A DNA stretch of 64,000 bases, taken from NCBI RefSeq assembly GCF_001884045.1, contig NZ_MACF01000069.1, positions 78,259-142,258 of the forward strand, in the 5' to 3' direction. Source of the stretch: Bacillus mobilis. Lineage in GTDB: Bacteria > Bacillota > Bacilli > Bacillales > Bacillaceae_G. The position numbers were made by a program, and so were the translations under genes. The number at the start of each line of letters is the position of its first letter. Position 1 is the stretch's first letter. The notes below the pieces were generated by a model that was not told where the DNA came from, did not search any database, and saw only the letters and a list, made by a program, of their open reading frames with translations. Of this stretch, positions 37,961 to 46,888 are shown in pieces.

Positions 37961-39136
37961 TTATGATGCAATTCCCGTTTCACTATTCTCAATAAGCTTT
38001 TCACTTCTTCTAAACAGAAATAAAGCTACTACATATAGTAACGCAGTAAAGCTACCTATAAGTATAAAATTGTGAGATGCTGCAAATAACATTCCTGCTA
38101 TTGCCGCTCCAATCATTTGACCAATATACATAGAAGCATTTGCAAGCGCGGCTCCTGTCCCTCTTGCTACACTAGACATGTTTTGTAAGTGTCTCATCAT
38201 TAATACAAATAAAATTCCTGTCACAAAAAACAAAACAAAAAACAATAACTCCACCAATATAATGTTCTTTACATGAGGAAGTAATACATATAGCACTGCT
38301 GTAAATACAATTCCACCATAAAAAGAAAGGTTATAACCAATTTTATTTACGATTCTAGGACCAAAAATATTCCCTGTTAAATTTCCTAATCCTAATACGA
38401 GCATAGCTGTTCCTATTTCATGAACTTGTAAGCCAAATTGAATGGAAAGCCATACGCCAAAGAATGAAAATGCTGCAAAATTACCAGTTTGAAAAACAAA
38501 ATATGCAAAATAAGAAAGTGAAACCTTTGAATCAGTAAGTAATTGTTTATAACGCTTTAAGATGTTTGTTTTACTTCCACCTATATGAACCGGTTGTATT
38601 TCTGGTAATACTACATAGATAAGAATGACAAGTAGTGCTGATAATAGACCAATAATGAAAAATGGTGTTGTATAGTGTATCATTGCCAAATATGCCCCAA
38701 CTGGCAGCCCTAAAATTTGAGAGATTGATAACCCTGCTGTTGCAATTCCAATTGCCTTTACAATTTGCTCTTTCTCTATAAGAAGCGGAATAGATGCCCA
38801 CACTTGTGGAGATACAAAGGCTGCACTTACACCTGCTAAAAATCTAAATGCTAGCATCCATAGAAAACTCGGTGCCATTCCACATAAAAACGTACTTAAC
38901 GCAAAAAAACTCATTCCTATTACCATTACTTTTTTTCTGTTTAAGCCATCTGATATAGGACCAGCAATAAGTGCAAATCCAGCGTATCCTAAAGCATATG
39001 AACTCACCATCCATCCTGATAGCTCAGTTGAAACATGATACACCTTTTGTAATGTCGGTAAAAGTGGTGAAATTAAGAAAGTATCTGTACCTATCATAAA
39101 CATGATCATAAAGAATACAGCTAGTACTCTTTTCAT
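37961..39136 (-). CDS. Major facilitator superfamily transporter (DHA-type)
   Basis: A 391-residue protein with 12 predicted membrane segments. Characteristic MFS motif A occurs as GPISDGLNRKKVMVIGM (near 60-76). LSGWMVSSYALGYAGFALIAGPISDG and FRFLAGVSAAFVSPQVWASI place it in the DHA1 drug/arabinose exporter type. It is downstream of the aldo/keto reductase gene (39186-40121) by 49 nt with a hairpin between them, and both face away from the ArsR gene at 40230, which may control them. Substrate unknown. Confidence 0.85.
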   Translation of the reverse strand: MKRVLAVFFMIMFMIGTDTFLISPLLPTLQKVYHVSTELSGWMVSSYALGYAGFALIAGPISDGLNRKKVMVIGMSFFALSTFLCGMAPSFLWMLAFRFLAGVSAAFVSPQVWASIPLLIEKEQIVKAIGIATAGLSISQILGLPVGAYLAMIHYTTPFFIIGLLSALLVILIYVVLPEIQPVHIGGSKTNILKRYKQLLTDSKVSLSYFAYFVFQTGNFAAFSFFGVWLSIQFGLQVHEIGTAMLVLGLGNLTGNIFGPRIVNKIGYNLSFYGGIVFTAVLYVLLPHVKNIILVELLFFVLFFVTGILFVLMMRHLQNMSSVARGTGAALANASMYIGQMIGAAIAGMLFAASHNFILIGSFTALLYVVALFLFRRSEKLIENSETGIAS

Positions 39137-39157
39137 TTAAACCCTCTCCTTTTATAT

Positions 39158-39183
39158 AAAAAGAGGGAAGTATCCCTCTTCTC
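39158..39183 (-). terminator. Hairpin between aldo/keto reductase and MFS genes
   Basis: AAGAGGGATA and TATCCCTCTT-type arms; on the minus strand followed by CTTTTTATAT. Partial termination or mRNA separation is likely. Confidence 0.75.
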
Positions 39184-39185
39184 AA

Positions 39186-40121
39186 CTAAGCTTCTAAAAT
39201 AGATTCAATCTCTTTCATAACCTTCTCATTCAATGATACTTCCACCGCTCTTACACTTTCTCTTATTTGCTCCGCTCGTTTCCCACCAGGAACAACAGTA
39301 TCAATTCCTTTTTTGTTTAATAGCCACGCTAAAGCTAAATGCGATACTTCAAGATTCACTTCTTTAGCTAAGCCTTTTAACTTTTCAACTTTTTTAAAGT
39401 TACTCTTATATGTATTTTCTTCAAATAGATTTACACTTTGACGCCAATCTCCTTCGCTCAATTTAAAATATTCTGTATATTTTCCGCCTAGTATCCCAAA
39501 GGCAAGAGGCCCGTATGGAATAAATGAAATACCTGATTCTATACAATATGGCAAAAGTTCTTCCCCAGCAGTACGATCCAACATATTATACGGTGATTGT
39601 ACAACATCTATTTGTCCGTGCTGATTCGCTTCTTTTAATTGCTCTACGTTTACGTTGGATATTCCAATTGAACGAATTTTTCCTTCTTCTTTTAGACGAG
39701 TAAGCTCTCCAATTGAATCTATGTAACTTGTTTCTGGATTTGTAAAATGTAAATAATATAAATCAATATAATCAGTTTGTAATCTTCTTAAGCTATTTTC
39801 CACAGCATTTCTTAAATAGCTTCGTTCATTATTAATATAAACCTCTCCATTTAATAACGGCTGTATTCCACCTTTTGTAGCAAGTACAACTTCATGGCGT
39901 TTTCCTTTCAATACTTCTCCTACCAATTCCTCTGATCTACCGAAACCGTATGAATCCGCTGTATCAAAAAATGTAATCCCTTGCTGGATAGCTTCTTCTA
40001 TTAATCGTTTTCCTTCTTCCTCATTCACATCAGCATATAAATTATGCCCCCCTACAGCGTTTGTTCCTAACCCCAACTTTGAAATATGTAGTCCTGCCTT
40101 TTGTAATTTTGTATGCTTCAT
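39186..40121 (-). CDS. Aldo/keto reductase
   Basis: A 311-residue TIM-barrel reductase. The catalytic residues appear in FFDTADSYGFGRSEELVG (Asp near 51, Tyr near 56), Lys in LATKGGIQ (near 83) and His-type position in YYLHFTNPE (near 121). NADPH-binding segment near VVPGGKRAEQIRESVRAV at the C-terminus. Divergent from the ArsR-type regulator with an inverted repeat 16 nt upstream of its start codon, so it is the likely direct target. Substrate unknown. Confidence 0.9.
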   Translation of the reverse strand: MKHTKLQKAGLHISKLGLGTNAVGGHNLYADVNEEEGKRLIEEAIQQGITFFDTADSYGFGRSEELVGEVLKGKRHEVVLATKGGIQPLLNGEVYINNERSYLRNAVENSLRRLQTDYIDLYYLHFTNPETSYIDSIGELTRLKEEGKIRSIGISNVNVEQLKEANQHGQIDVVQSPYNMLDRTAGEELLPYCIESGISFIPYGPLAFGILGGKYTEYFKLSEGDWRQSVNLFEENTYKSNFKKVEKLKGLAKEVNLEVSHLALAWLLNKKGIDTVVPGGKRAEQIRESVRAVEVSLNEKVMKEIESILEA

Positions 40122-40138
40122 TTTTTCTCCCCCTACAT

Positions 40139-40170
40139 TTCTATTGTTCGAATATATTCGAACAATAGAA
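40139..40170. promoter_or_regulatory. Perfect 32-nt palindrome: operator between aldo/keto reductase and ArsR genes
   Basis: TTCTATTGTTCGAATA is followed by its exact reverse complement. It contains GTTCGAATATATTCGAAC and lies between divergent starts at 40121 and 40230, about 60 nt before arsR-type ATG. Confidence 0.75.
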
Positions 40171-40229
40171 ATATACCACTTTATATGTTATAGTGCAAAC
40201 TATATTAACTTATACAAGTAGGTGAAAAA

Positions 40230-40538
40230 ATGCGTACTCTCTATCATCCAAATCGCGAAGAAATTCAATTCTCTTCTGTCTTATACGCACTTAGCGATCA
40301 AATTCGTTTACAAATTGTAACTATGCTACTAGAGAAAAATGAACAATCTTGTGGCGCGTTAAACATTCCAATTGCAAAATCAACTTTATCTCACCATTTC
40401 AAGGTTTTACGTGAATCCGGTGTTATGTATACACGCCTTGAAGGAACACAGCGCTTCATTTCAATTCGTGAAGATGACTTACATGCTAGATTTCCCGGTT
40501 TATTAGACGTCGTATTACATGCGACAGAACCATACTAA
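40230..40538 (+). CDS. ArsR-family winged-helix repressor
   Basis: A 102-residue ArsR/SmtB-type protein. FSSVLYALSDQIRLQIVTMLLEKNEQSCGAL (near 12-42) is the dimer and helix 2-3 region, and IAKSTLSHHFKVLRESGVMYTRLEGTQRFISI (near 48-79) is the recognition helix and wing. The CVC metal site of ArsR is absent (only SCG is present), so it is probably a redox or small-molecule sensor rather than an arsenic sensor. The 32-nt palindrome upstream is the natural operator for autoregulation and for the divergent aldo/keto reductase and MFS pair. Confidence 0.88.
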   Translation: MRTLYHPNREEIQFSSVLYALSDQIRLQIVTMLLEKNEQSCGALNIPIAKSTLSHHFKVLRESGVMYTRLEGTQRFISIREDDLHARFPGLLDVVLHATEPY

Positions 40539-40572
40539 AAAACATCTCATATGAATATGGGATGTTTCTTTA
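40538..40572 (+). terminator. Terminator of the ArsR gene
   Basis: AAACATCTCATAT pairs imperfectly with ATATGGGATGTTT and a T-rich run follows. Confidence 0.82.
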
Positions 40573-40590
40573 TTTTTTCTATTCTTTTTA

Positions 40591-40610
40591 TAAAGTGAAA
40601 CTTTACTCAG
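40591..40610 (+). repeat. Fragment of the dispersed AAAGTGAAACT repeat, copy D
   Basis: TAAAGTGAAACTTTACTCAG matches the first 20 nt of copies A and C with one difference and then diverges. Confidence 0.5.
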
Positions 40611-40659
40611 TTTGAATTTTGTTCTTCACACACTAGAAATATATACGCTTCATTCTTTT

Positions 40660-40785
40660 TTACTTTATTTTTGTACTTGATCCCTTGGACACTTTAATTA
40701 TTTGATTACATTTTATACACATCATTAATATAGGGCCACCTATCTGTTTCAATTCCTCTAGTTGCTTATGCTCACACTTCCCCAT
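40660..40785 (-). CDS. Small Cys-rich zinc-ribbon-like protein, 41 residues
   Basis: Read from DNA: ATG after GGGAGGTAATAAT, encoding MGKCEHKQLEELKQIGGPIL, then MMCIKCNQIIKVSKGSS and a short basic end. C4, H6 and the CIKC pair at 23-26 form a plausible metal site. The strong ribosome site supports translation. It lies downstream of galT on the same strand (galT ends at 40851), 65 nt away, and could share its transcript. No known function. Confidence 0.6.
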   Translation of the reverse strand: MGKCEHKQLEELKQIGGPILMMCIKCNQIIKVSKGSSTKIK

Positions 40786-40850
40786 ATTATTACCTCCCTT
40801 ATCATATAATTAGGTCATTTGGTAATTATTATAACTACTAAGTTCATTTC

Positions 40851-42341
40851 CTAATTTAAGGTCTGAATAAAACGTTTAAACGCCGATATCCCTTCGTTAT
40901 CTCGTTTAAAAACACCAGCATCTTCAAGCGCCTGTATAAATTTCCTCCCCACTTCTTCTCTTATAATCTCCTGTACATTTTGTTCATGTATCCGATTGTC
41001 ATATTTGATTTTTAATTGTTTTGCCCATCGTATATGAGGCGTTGGAATATCACTTGGAATATTAAGTAAGAATTTTTCTACTTCCTGAAGTTCTGTTTTT
41101 AAACGCGCAGGTAGTACAGCTAACCCCATTACTTCAATTAGACCGATATTTTCTTTTTTAATATGTTGTATTTCCGCATGAGGGTGAAAAATACCTAGCG
41201 GATGTTCTTCACTTGTACGATTATTTCGCAAAACAAGGTCCAATTCGTACATATTATTCCGATAGCGGGCAATCGGCGTAATCGTATGATGTGGAACATC
41301 ATACGTAAATGCAAATATATTAACGGATGGATCACTATATCCCTTCCACCTCTCTAATATGTACTCCCCTGCATTTACTATTTGTTCTATGTCGTTACTT
41401 CTTAAGCGAATAACTGACATAGGCCATTTAATAATAGAACATTGCATTTCTGGAAAGTTAGTGAGTTCAAAAATGAAGTCATTTGATGCATTTGCCATAG
41501 CAAATTCATAACTACCACCTTGATAGTGGTCATGTGTTAGAATAGATCCTCCTACAATTGGCAAATCTGCATTCGAACCAAGGAAATAATGCGGGAATCT
41601 TTCTACAAATTTTAACAAACGTAAAAATGTTTGACGGTCAATTTTCATATCACGGTGTTCTGAAGACAATACAATGCAGTGTTCATTGAAGTAAATATAC
41701 GGTGAATACTGTAGAAACCAGCTTTCATCTGTAAGATTCATACGAATGATACGATGATTCGAGCGTGCTGGATGTCCAATTCGGCCTCTATATCCTTCAT
41801 TCTCAATACAGATTAAACATTTTGGATAATTTGTACTTTCCAATACTCTCTCTCTAGCAATTTGTTTCGGGTCTTTTTCCGGTTTTGATAAATTAATTGT
41901 AATATCAATGGGTCCATATTCCGTATGTACTTTATAATTTATATTTTTGGCAATTTGCTTCATTTGAATATAGTTGCTGTTTTTACTTAATTCATAGAAG
42001 TAATTTGTTGCAGCCTTCGGATTTTGTTCGTATTTTTCATAAAATAGAGAATTGATAACCGACGGTTTGGACATAAAAACATCCATAATTGCACTTGCTA
42101 AAATCTCCTTCTCGTCCATTATTGCCTCAATGACTTTATGCGTACAAGCATATTCAATTAACTCTTCCAATAACTCCGCAATTGCTTTCTTTGCGGGTGC
42201 GGGCGCTGACGCTTCCACTACAAAGTCATCTAAACGAAGTAAAGAAAGAATTTTATTCCTTGTATATATTTCATCTCCTTGTTCAATCAATTGAACTTCA
42301 ATAGCCCGATCAATTAACTGCTGGATAGCTTGATATATCAT
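40851..42341 (-). CDS. galT: UDP-glucose--hexose-1-phosphate uridylyltransferase (Firmicutes type)
   Basis: A 496-residue GalT of the long Firmicutes family. The active-site histidine motif occurs in IFHPHAEIQHIKKE (near 390-403) and GHPARSNHRIIRM (about 190) is the nucleotide-binding region. It converts Gal-1-P and UDP-Glc to UDP-Gal and Glc-1-P. No galK or galE adjoins it. Its promoter carries the same 21-bp direct repeat as the GH101 and ABC/GH112 operons, so it is the Gal-1-P outlet for galacto-N-biose phosphorolysis, which yields Gal-1-P directly. Start after GAGGAGGTATATACGG. Confidence 0.94.
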   Translation of the reverse strand: MIYQAIQQLIDRAIEVQLIEQGDEIYTRNKILSLLRLDDFVVEASAPAPAKKAIAELLEELIEYACTHKVIEAIMDEKEILASAIMDVFMSKPSVINSLFYEKYEQNPKAATNYFYELSKNSNYIQMKQIAKNINYKVHTEYGPIDITINLSKPEKDPKQIARERVLESTNYPKCLICIENEGYRGRIGHPARSNHRIIRMNLTDESWFLQYSPYIYFNEHCIVLSSEHRDMKIDRQTFLRLLKFVERFPHYFLGSNADLPIVGGSILTHDHYQGGSYEFAMANASNDFIFELTNFPEMQCSIIKWPMSVIRLRSNDIEQIVNAGEYILERWKGYSDPSVNIFAFTYDVPHHTITPIARYRNNMYELDLVLRNNRTSEEHPLGIFHPHAEIQHIKKENIGLIEVMGLAVLPARLKTELQEVEKFLLNIPSDIPTPHIRWAKQLKIKYDNRIHEQNVQEIIREEVGRKFIQALEDAGVFKRDNEGISAFKRFIQTLN

Positions 42342-42519
42342 CCGTATATACCTCCTCTAACCTTTTAGCGGTTTATGTTGTTACGATGCCAGTTCTATGT
42401 ACCTTTTATAATTTTATGAACAGATGTATAGGATAACCACCATTCTAATATACATTTTGCTTTTTCCGAAGAAGCTATTAACATACTTGAATCGCCCGTT
42501 TAATAAGCTATTTTGTTAC

Positions 42520-42580
42520 ATTATACGTACGTAAAAACACTTCTACAATCAACATCTTGTCGTATTTTTTAGACATCTTG
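42520..42580 (-). promoter_or_regulatory. galT promoter with 21-bp direct repeat (island regulon site 1)
   Basis: Minus strand: half-site CAAGAT (42580-42575), second CAAGAT (42559-42554) 21 bp later, 5 bp, TTGTAG (42548-42543), 17 bp, TATAAT (42525-42520). The leader to the galT ATG is about 170 nt. No cre-like site in the spacer. Confidence 0.75.
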
Positions 42581-42651
42581 CTTTTCACTTTTAACGTCTC
42601 ACTAAAAACATAAAAAGGTACATTTTTGAAGAACGATTTAATGAACACAAT

Positions 42652-42682
42652 GAGGCCTATCTCCACCGAGATAGACCTTTTA
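42652..42682 (+). terminator. Hairpin, possible terminator upstream of the galT promoter
   Basis: AGGCCTATCTC and GAGATAGACCTTTT form an imperfect stem around CCACC. It could insulate the galT promoter. Confidence 0.55.
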
Positions 42683-42702
42683 ATCACAATAATACGCAAA
42701 CT

Positions 42703-42758
42703 ATAAAGTGAAACTTTAATCAGTGGGGGTCTTACTGCCCATTAAATCGGGATAAAAC
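42703..42758 (+). repeat. Dispersed intergenic repeat, copy C
   Basis: Starts TATAAAGTGAAACTTTAATC and ends TCGGGATAAAAC; almost identical to copy A at 18658-18712. It abuts the GH101 relic at 42761. Confidence 0.8.
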
Positions 42759-42760
42759 TA

Positions 42761-42858
42761 CCTTTATCTTAAACCCTGATTTTTATCTCTTTGTCCCTCT
42801 CCTGAAGCTAGCTCTTCAATAATAAACGCATCTGCTCCGGTATCGCCGCCGTTTAAAT
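42761..42858 (-). pseudogene. Relic of the 3' end of a third GH101 gene
   Basis: Minus-strand translation reads NLNGGDTGADAFIIEEL, close to the last residues of the intact protein at 46944 (LNGDTGAGTFILDNLRI). The sequence downstream of the relic also resembles the 3' flank of that gene: GAGATAAAAATC, then AAGATAAAGG and AGTTTTAT occur in both. Only about 100 nt remain, directly followed upstream by a terminator-like stem. It looks like the remains of a duplicated or rearranged GH101 gene on the minus strand. Confidence 0.6.
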
Positions 42859-42873
42859 TTTAATGAGCTCCTC

Positions 42874-42916
42874 AAATAAAATAATCCTAGCTTTATAAGC
42901 CAGGGTTATTTTATTT
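42874..42916. terminator. AT-rich hairpin upstream of the first GH101 promoter
   Basis: AAATAAAATAACCCTGG-type arm pairs with CCTAGG... giving AAATAAAATAATCCT against AGGGTTATTTTATTT. It lies 26 nt before the first half-site of the GH101 promoter and could block read-through in either direction. Confidence 0.65.
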
Positions 42917-42941
42917 ATCTTATTTTCAACATTACAAAAAA

Positions 42942-43002
42942 CAATATTTCTAAAAAACAGAGCAATATCTCTCTTGTGTAAGCGTTTCACAAAAAGTAAT
43001 CT
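42942..43002 (+). promoter_or_regulatory. First GH101 promoter with 21-bp direct repeat (site 2) and cre-like spacer
   Basis: CAATAT (42942), CAATAT (42963), 5 bp, TTGTGT (42974-42979), 17 bp, TAATCT (42997-43002). TGTAAGCGTTTCAC at 42977-42990 in the spacer resembles a cre box (CcpA site), two mismatches at its end. Transcript leader about 160 nt. Confidence 0.75.
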
Positions 43003-43170
43003 ATGGGTACAGATAGATACTCGAAACTGCTTCTAGTTTTAATAGATTCTCAACTACTATACAAGCTTCACATTCTATCAAAATATTAAGTTTAAAAGGT
43101 CATAAAGTGATCTATACCTGTGAAAAACTATCAATATCAAAAGTACCATAATGAAAACGAGGGGGTACAT

Positions 43171-46100
43171 ATGAAAAAATCAAAAAAGAAGTTCAGGAGG
43201 ACAATTGCAACACTTGTATCGGGTTGTGTCGTAGGTTCTATTTGTTTTACAAACGGTTCCCTAATCCAAGCTGAGGAAAACACGGATACTAAACAAGCTG
43301 AAAATCAAATCATTTCTCAAAGCCCAAATGCGGTTATTTCATCTAATCAAATGAACGTTCTCGTTGATGTAAATTTTCCAAGAGTCATTCAATACGATTT
43401 AAAATCTGGAACTGGAGCAGGAAAGACTTTTTATGGACAGACTGAAGCATTAGATACAATCCTTATTAATGACGTAGCAGTAAAACCAAAAGTAAAAGCA
43501 AAAGTTTCATCAGATAAAGTTGTATATGAGATGACGGTGATAGACACTCATAACAATATCTCTGCGGTTATTACTGCTGAAATGGTTGTTAAAGAGAATA
43601 TATTAGAATTCAATATTACAAAGATCGTCGACAACAAAATCGTAAAAACTATTGAAATCCCAAATCATAATTTAATTTCTGTAAATAACAGTCAAAAAGA
43701 TGCAGTGCTAGATGGCGTACAGATGTCAACAAATACTCGTATTAACGGTGACAGACAGATTAAGGTTGACGAAAATTTAATTACGAAAGATGAAGAGCAA
43801 AAAGGATATATGTATGCTTTTCTTTCTACTGATGAATTAAGTGCAAGTATATGGTCTAATACGGAGAATAGTTTAGTAAAAAAATTGGCTCCAGATTCTT
43901 ATGCTGCAAAGACTGATGCTCAAAGAATTACGGCAAATGCTACGACTAATAGTGCCGGAAAAAAAACAATTGGTCTAAGTAGTACATTCTGGACGTATCA
44001 AAAGTCAGAAGAACATCGTAAAGAAGATGGCACTCTAGAGCTAACGGATGGGACAGTTAATAAGGTAGATGAAATGCCGTCTGTGAAAGTTATCATTACT
44101 GCTGACGCTAATGATGATAAAAAGATAAACTGGCAAGACGGAGCAATTGCTTATAGGAAAATTATGAACGAACCTCTAGGGTCAGAAAAAGTTCCAGACT
44201 TAGTTGGTTACCGTGTTAACATGAACTTTGGCAGTCAGGCCCAAAATCCTTTCTTAATGGCTTTAGACGGAGTGAAAAAGTTTCATTTAAATACTGATGG
44301 ACTAGGACAATCTATTCTACTGAAAGGTTATGGTAGTGAAGGTCATGATTCTGGTCATTTAAATTATGCTGACATTGGAACTCGAATTGGCGGTGCAAAG
44401 GACATGAAAACATTGCTAACAAAGGGTAAAGAATATGGGGCAACTTTTGGTGTTCATGTGAATGCAAGTGAAACATATCCAGAGTCAAAATATTTCCAAG
44501 AAGAGCGTTTATTAAAAAATCCAGATGGAACTTATAAGTATGGTTGGAACTGGATTGATCAAGGAATAAACATTAATGCTGATTATGATTTAAGAAATGG
44601 CAGGGCACAACGCTTCAAAGATTTATATGATACTCTTGGTGGCAAAAAGAATGATTTAGATTTTATTTATGTAGACGTTTGGGGTAATGGACAGTCAGGT
44701 GATAATAGTACATGGCCGAGCCGTCAATTAAGTAAAGAAATAAACAGTTTAGGTTGGCGCTTAGGCAGTGAGTGGGGATATGCGAACGAGTATGATTCCA
44801 CATTCCAACACTGGGCAGCCGATTTAACTTATGGTGGGTATACCCTAAAAGGTATTAATAGTACCATCACTCGTTTCATTAAAAACCATCAAAAAGATGC
44901 ATGGATTGGTAACTATCCTAAGTATGGAGGCGACGCAGATGCTCCATTACTAGGTGGATACAGTATGAAAGACTTTGAAGGTTGGCAAGGTAGAAGTGAC
45001 TACAAAGCGTATATTGATAACTTATTTGCGGTGAATATTCCAACCAAATTCATTCAACATTATAAAGTAACACAGTGGGAAAATGGTAAAGCAGTTGAAA
45101 TGACAGATGATAAACAACAAACTTACAACTGGGTACCAGGTATGAAGTCCGTATTAAAGGACGAATCTAGTGAAAATACACTTACAATTGAAAGAAAATC
45201 AAATGATTTTGCAAATGATAAAGATGGCTATCGAACAAGAACTATGACATTAAATGGTAAACAAATATTTGAAGGTAAACCTGGTGACGAAAAGTATTTA
45301 TTTCCATGGTCTTGGGATCAAAATGGCAAAAAATTATCAGCAGAGAATAAAAAATTATATCACTGGAACACAAACGGTGGAAAAACAACGTGGACCGTTC
45401 CAACTGGTTGGCAAGGTACCGTTAAAGTGTATGAGTTAACAGAATTAGGTAAAGAGAATATGAAAAATGTTAAAATTGAAAATGGAAAAATCACATTAGA
45501 TGCAAAAAAATCTACTGCATATGTAATTTATAAAGGGCCAAAATCCAATAACGATGTTAAATGGAGTGAAGGAATGCATCTTATAGATGCTGGATTTAAC
45601 AGCAATTCCCTAAAAGATTGGAAAATCAAAGGAGACTCAAAAGCAGTTAAGATTACGAAGAGTGAAGGTAATAATAATATGCTAACAATCTCCAATAATA
45701 AAAAGAAAGTAAATGTTACTCAAAAATTAACAGACCTAAAACCTAATACAAAGTATGCTGCATATGTGGGTATAGACAACCGAAGTGAAGCACAAGCAAG
45801 CATAACGATTACTTCTAACGACAAAGAGTATACAAATAGTACTGGTAAATCTATCGCTAAAAACTATGTAAGAGCATACGCACATAATACACTAGGTTCC
45901 GAGCAAGCAAAAGCTGATGGTCAAATGACTTCAACTGTGGATGGAACAAGTTACTTTCAAAATATGTATGTGTTTTTTGAAACTGGTAAAAAAACATCAG
46001 ATGTAACTATTGATTTATCTAGAGATGGTGGAACTGGTGCAAGTTACTTTGATGATATTCGCATCGTGGAAAGTAATGCCGAAAACCAAGTAAGCAATAA

Positions 46101-46671
46101 TAAATTTGTACAAGACTTTGAAAATGTTGTACAAGGCATCTATCCGTTTGTAATTGGTAATATTGAAGGCGTAGAAGATAATAGAACACACCTGTCTGAA
46201 TTACATGCACCATATACACAAAGAGGTTGGAACCAAAAAATAGTAAGTGATGTTATCGCAGGTAAATGGTCACTTAAAACGAATGGATTAACGGAAGGTG
46301 ACGCTCTTGTATACCAAACTATACCTCAAAACTTCACATTTAAACCAGGAGTAACGTATAAAATTACTTTTGATTATGAGGCAGGTAGTGATGGAACGTA
46401 TGCAGTGGTGACAGGTAATGCTCCATTTGAAGAAAAAGGAGTATTAACTAAGGAGGAATTAAAATCAACCGCAAGCAGTGATAAGAATGCAAAAGCTGGC
46501 ACATATTCCTTTACTTTAACAGCAGATAAATCGGGGCAAAGCTGGTTTGGCATTTATTCCACTAATAAAGCAGCTAATACTAACGGTGTGAAAGGATCAC
46601 AAGCTAACTTTAACGGTTACAAAGATATTATGCTTGATAATCTAGTTATTGAAGTAGTGTCAAATAAATAG
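43171..46671 (+). CDS. Secreted GH101 endo-alpha-N-acetylgalactosaminidase, canonical form
   Basis: A 1166-residue secreted enzyme. Start at MKKSKKKFRRTIATLV after GAGGGGGTACAT; a signal peptide ends about ALIQAEE (35). No LPXTG or lipobox, so it is released or wall-associated. Layout: N-terminal mutarotase-like beta domain (about 55-320), catalytic barrel (about 330-640), and beta-sandwich C-terminal domains with FVQDFENVVQGIYPF near 990. The nucleophile is Asp502 (FIYVDVWG) and the acid/base Glu534 (LGSEWGY), 32 residues apart, the same spacing as D764/E796 of pneumococcal SpGH101. It would release Gal-beta-1,3-GalNAc from Ser/Thr of mucin-type proteins. Shares promoter motif with the ABC/GH112 operon. 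Confidence 0.92.
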   Translation: MKKSKKKFRRTIATLVSGCVVGSICFTNGSLIQAEENTDTKQAENQIISQSPNAVISSNQMNVLVDVNFPRVIQYDLKSGTGAGKTFYGQTEALDTILINDVAVKPKVKAKVSSDKVVYEMTVIDTHNNISAVITAEMVVKENILEFNITKIVDNKIVKTIEIPNHNLISVNNSQKDAVLDGVQMSTNTRINGDRQIKVDENLITKDEEQKGYMYAFLSTDELSASIWSNTENSLVKKLAPDSYAAKTDAQRITANATTNSAGKKTIGLSSTFWTYQKSEEHRKEDGTLELTDGTVNKVDEMPSVKVIITADANDDKKINWQDGAIAYRKIMNEPLGSEKVPDLVGYRVNMNFGSQAQNPFLMALDGVKKFHLNTDGLGQSILLKGYGSEGHDSGHLNYADIGTRIGGAKDMKTLLTKGKEYGATFGVHVNASETYPESKYFQEERLLKNPDGTYKYGWNWIDQGININADYDLRNGRAQRFKDLYDTLGGKKNDLDFIYVDVWGNGQSGDNSTWPSRQLSKEINSLGWRLGSEWGYANEYDSTFQHWAADLTYGGYTLKGINSTITRFIKNHQKDAWIGNYPKYGGDADAPLLGGYSMKDFEGWQGRSDYKAYIDNLFAVNIPTKFIQHYKVTQWENGKAVEMTDDKQQTYNWVPGMKSVLKDESSENTLTIERKSNDFANDKDGYRTRTMTLNGKQIFEGKPGDEKYLFPWSWDQNGKKLSAENKKLYHWNTNGGKTTWTVPTGWQGTVKVYELTELGKENMKNVKIENGKITLDAKKSTAYVIYKGPKSNNDVKWSEGMHLIDAGFNSNSLKDWKIKGDSKAVKITKSEGNNNMLTISNNKKKVNVTQKLTDLKPNTKYAAYVGIDNRSEAQASITITSNDKEYTNSTGKSIAKNYVRAYAHNTLGSEQAKADGQMTSTVDGTSYFQNMYVFFETGKKTSDVTIDLSRDGGTGASYFDDIRIVESNAENQVSNNKFVQDFENVVQGIYPFVIGNIEGVEDNRTHLSELHAPYTQRGWNQKIVSDVIAGKWSLKTNGLTEGDALVYQTIPQNFTFKPGVTYKITFDYEAGSDGTYAVVTGNAPFEEKGVLTKEELKSTASSDKNAKAGTYSFTLTADKSGQSWFGIYSTNKAANTNGVKGSQANFNGYKDIMLDNLVIEVVSNK

Positions 46672-46693
46672 AATCAGTTACTTTATATTGAAT

Positions 46694-46750
46694 GAAGTTG
46701 TCTCAAAAGGTCCTTAAAAATGATCTTTTAGAGACAACTTCTTTTTTTAT
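46694..46750 (+). terminator. Terminator of the first GH101 gene
   Basis: GAAGTTGTCTC and GAGACAACTTC form a long stem with an inner AAAAGG/CCTTTT-like pairing and T7 at its end. Confidence 0.9.
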
Positions 46751-46812
46751 ACTTTATAAACATAAGAGAATCGTTCCTGTCCGTAATTTGGTTGTGATAA
46801 CATACTTATATC

Positions 46813-46866
46813 AAAAAGAGGTTAACCCATATAGCTACTCAGCTATCTTTCGGTCAACCTCTTTTC
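46813..46866 (-). terminator. Terminator of the second GH101 gene
   Basis: AAAAAGAGGTT pairs with AACCTCTTTT, and ATAGCT with AGCTAT inside; it lies 78 nt beyond the end of the minus-strand gene. The gap 46672-46943 otherwise carries only the 46889-46935 flank shared with the GH101 relic. Confidence 0.8.
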
Positions 46867-46888
46867 ATTCACGATATTACACGAGCTA

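Noticed and set aside
42508-42699. 63-codon minus frame over the galT promoter
   Set aside because: It covers the direct repeats, -35 and -10 elements found in three other promoters; the open frame is incidental.
43171-46671. Possible LPXTG surface anchor on the GH101 proteins
   Set aside because: Neither C-terminus carries LPXTG, a hydrophobic tail or a basic stop; both end in a folded beta domain (EVVSNK and RIEKR).
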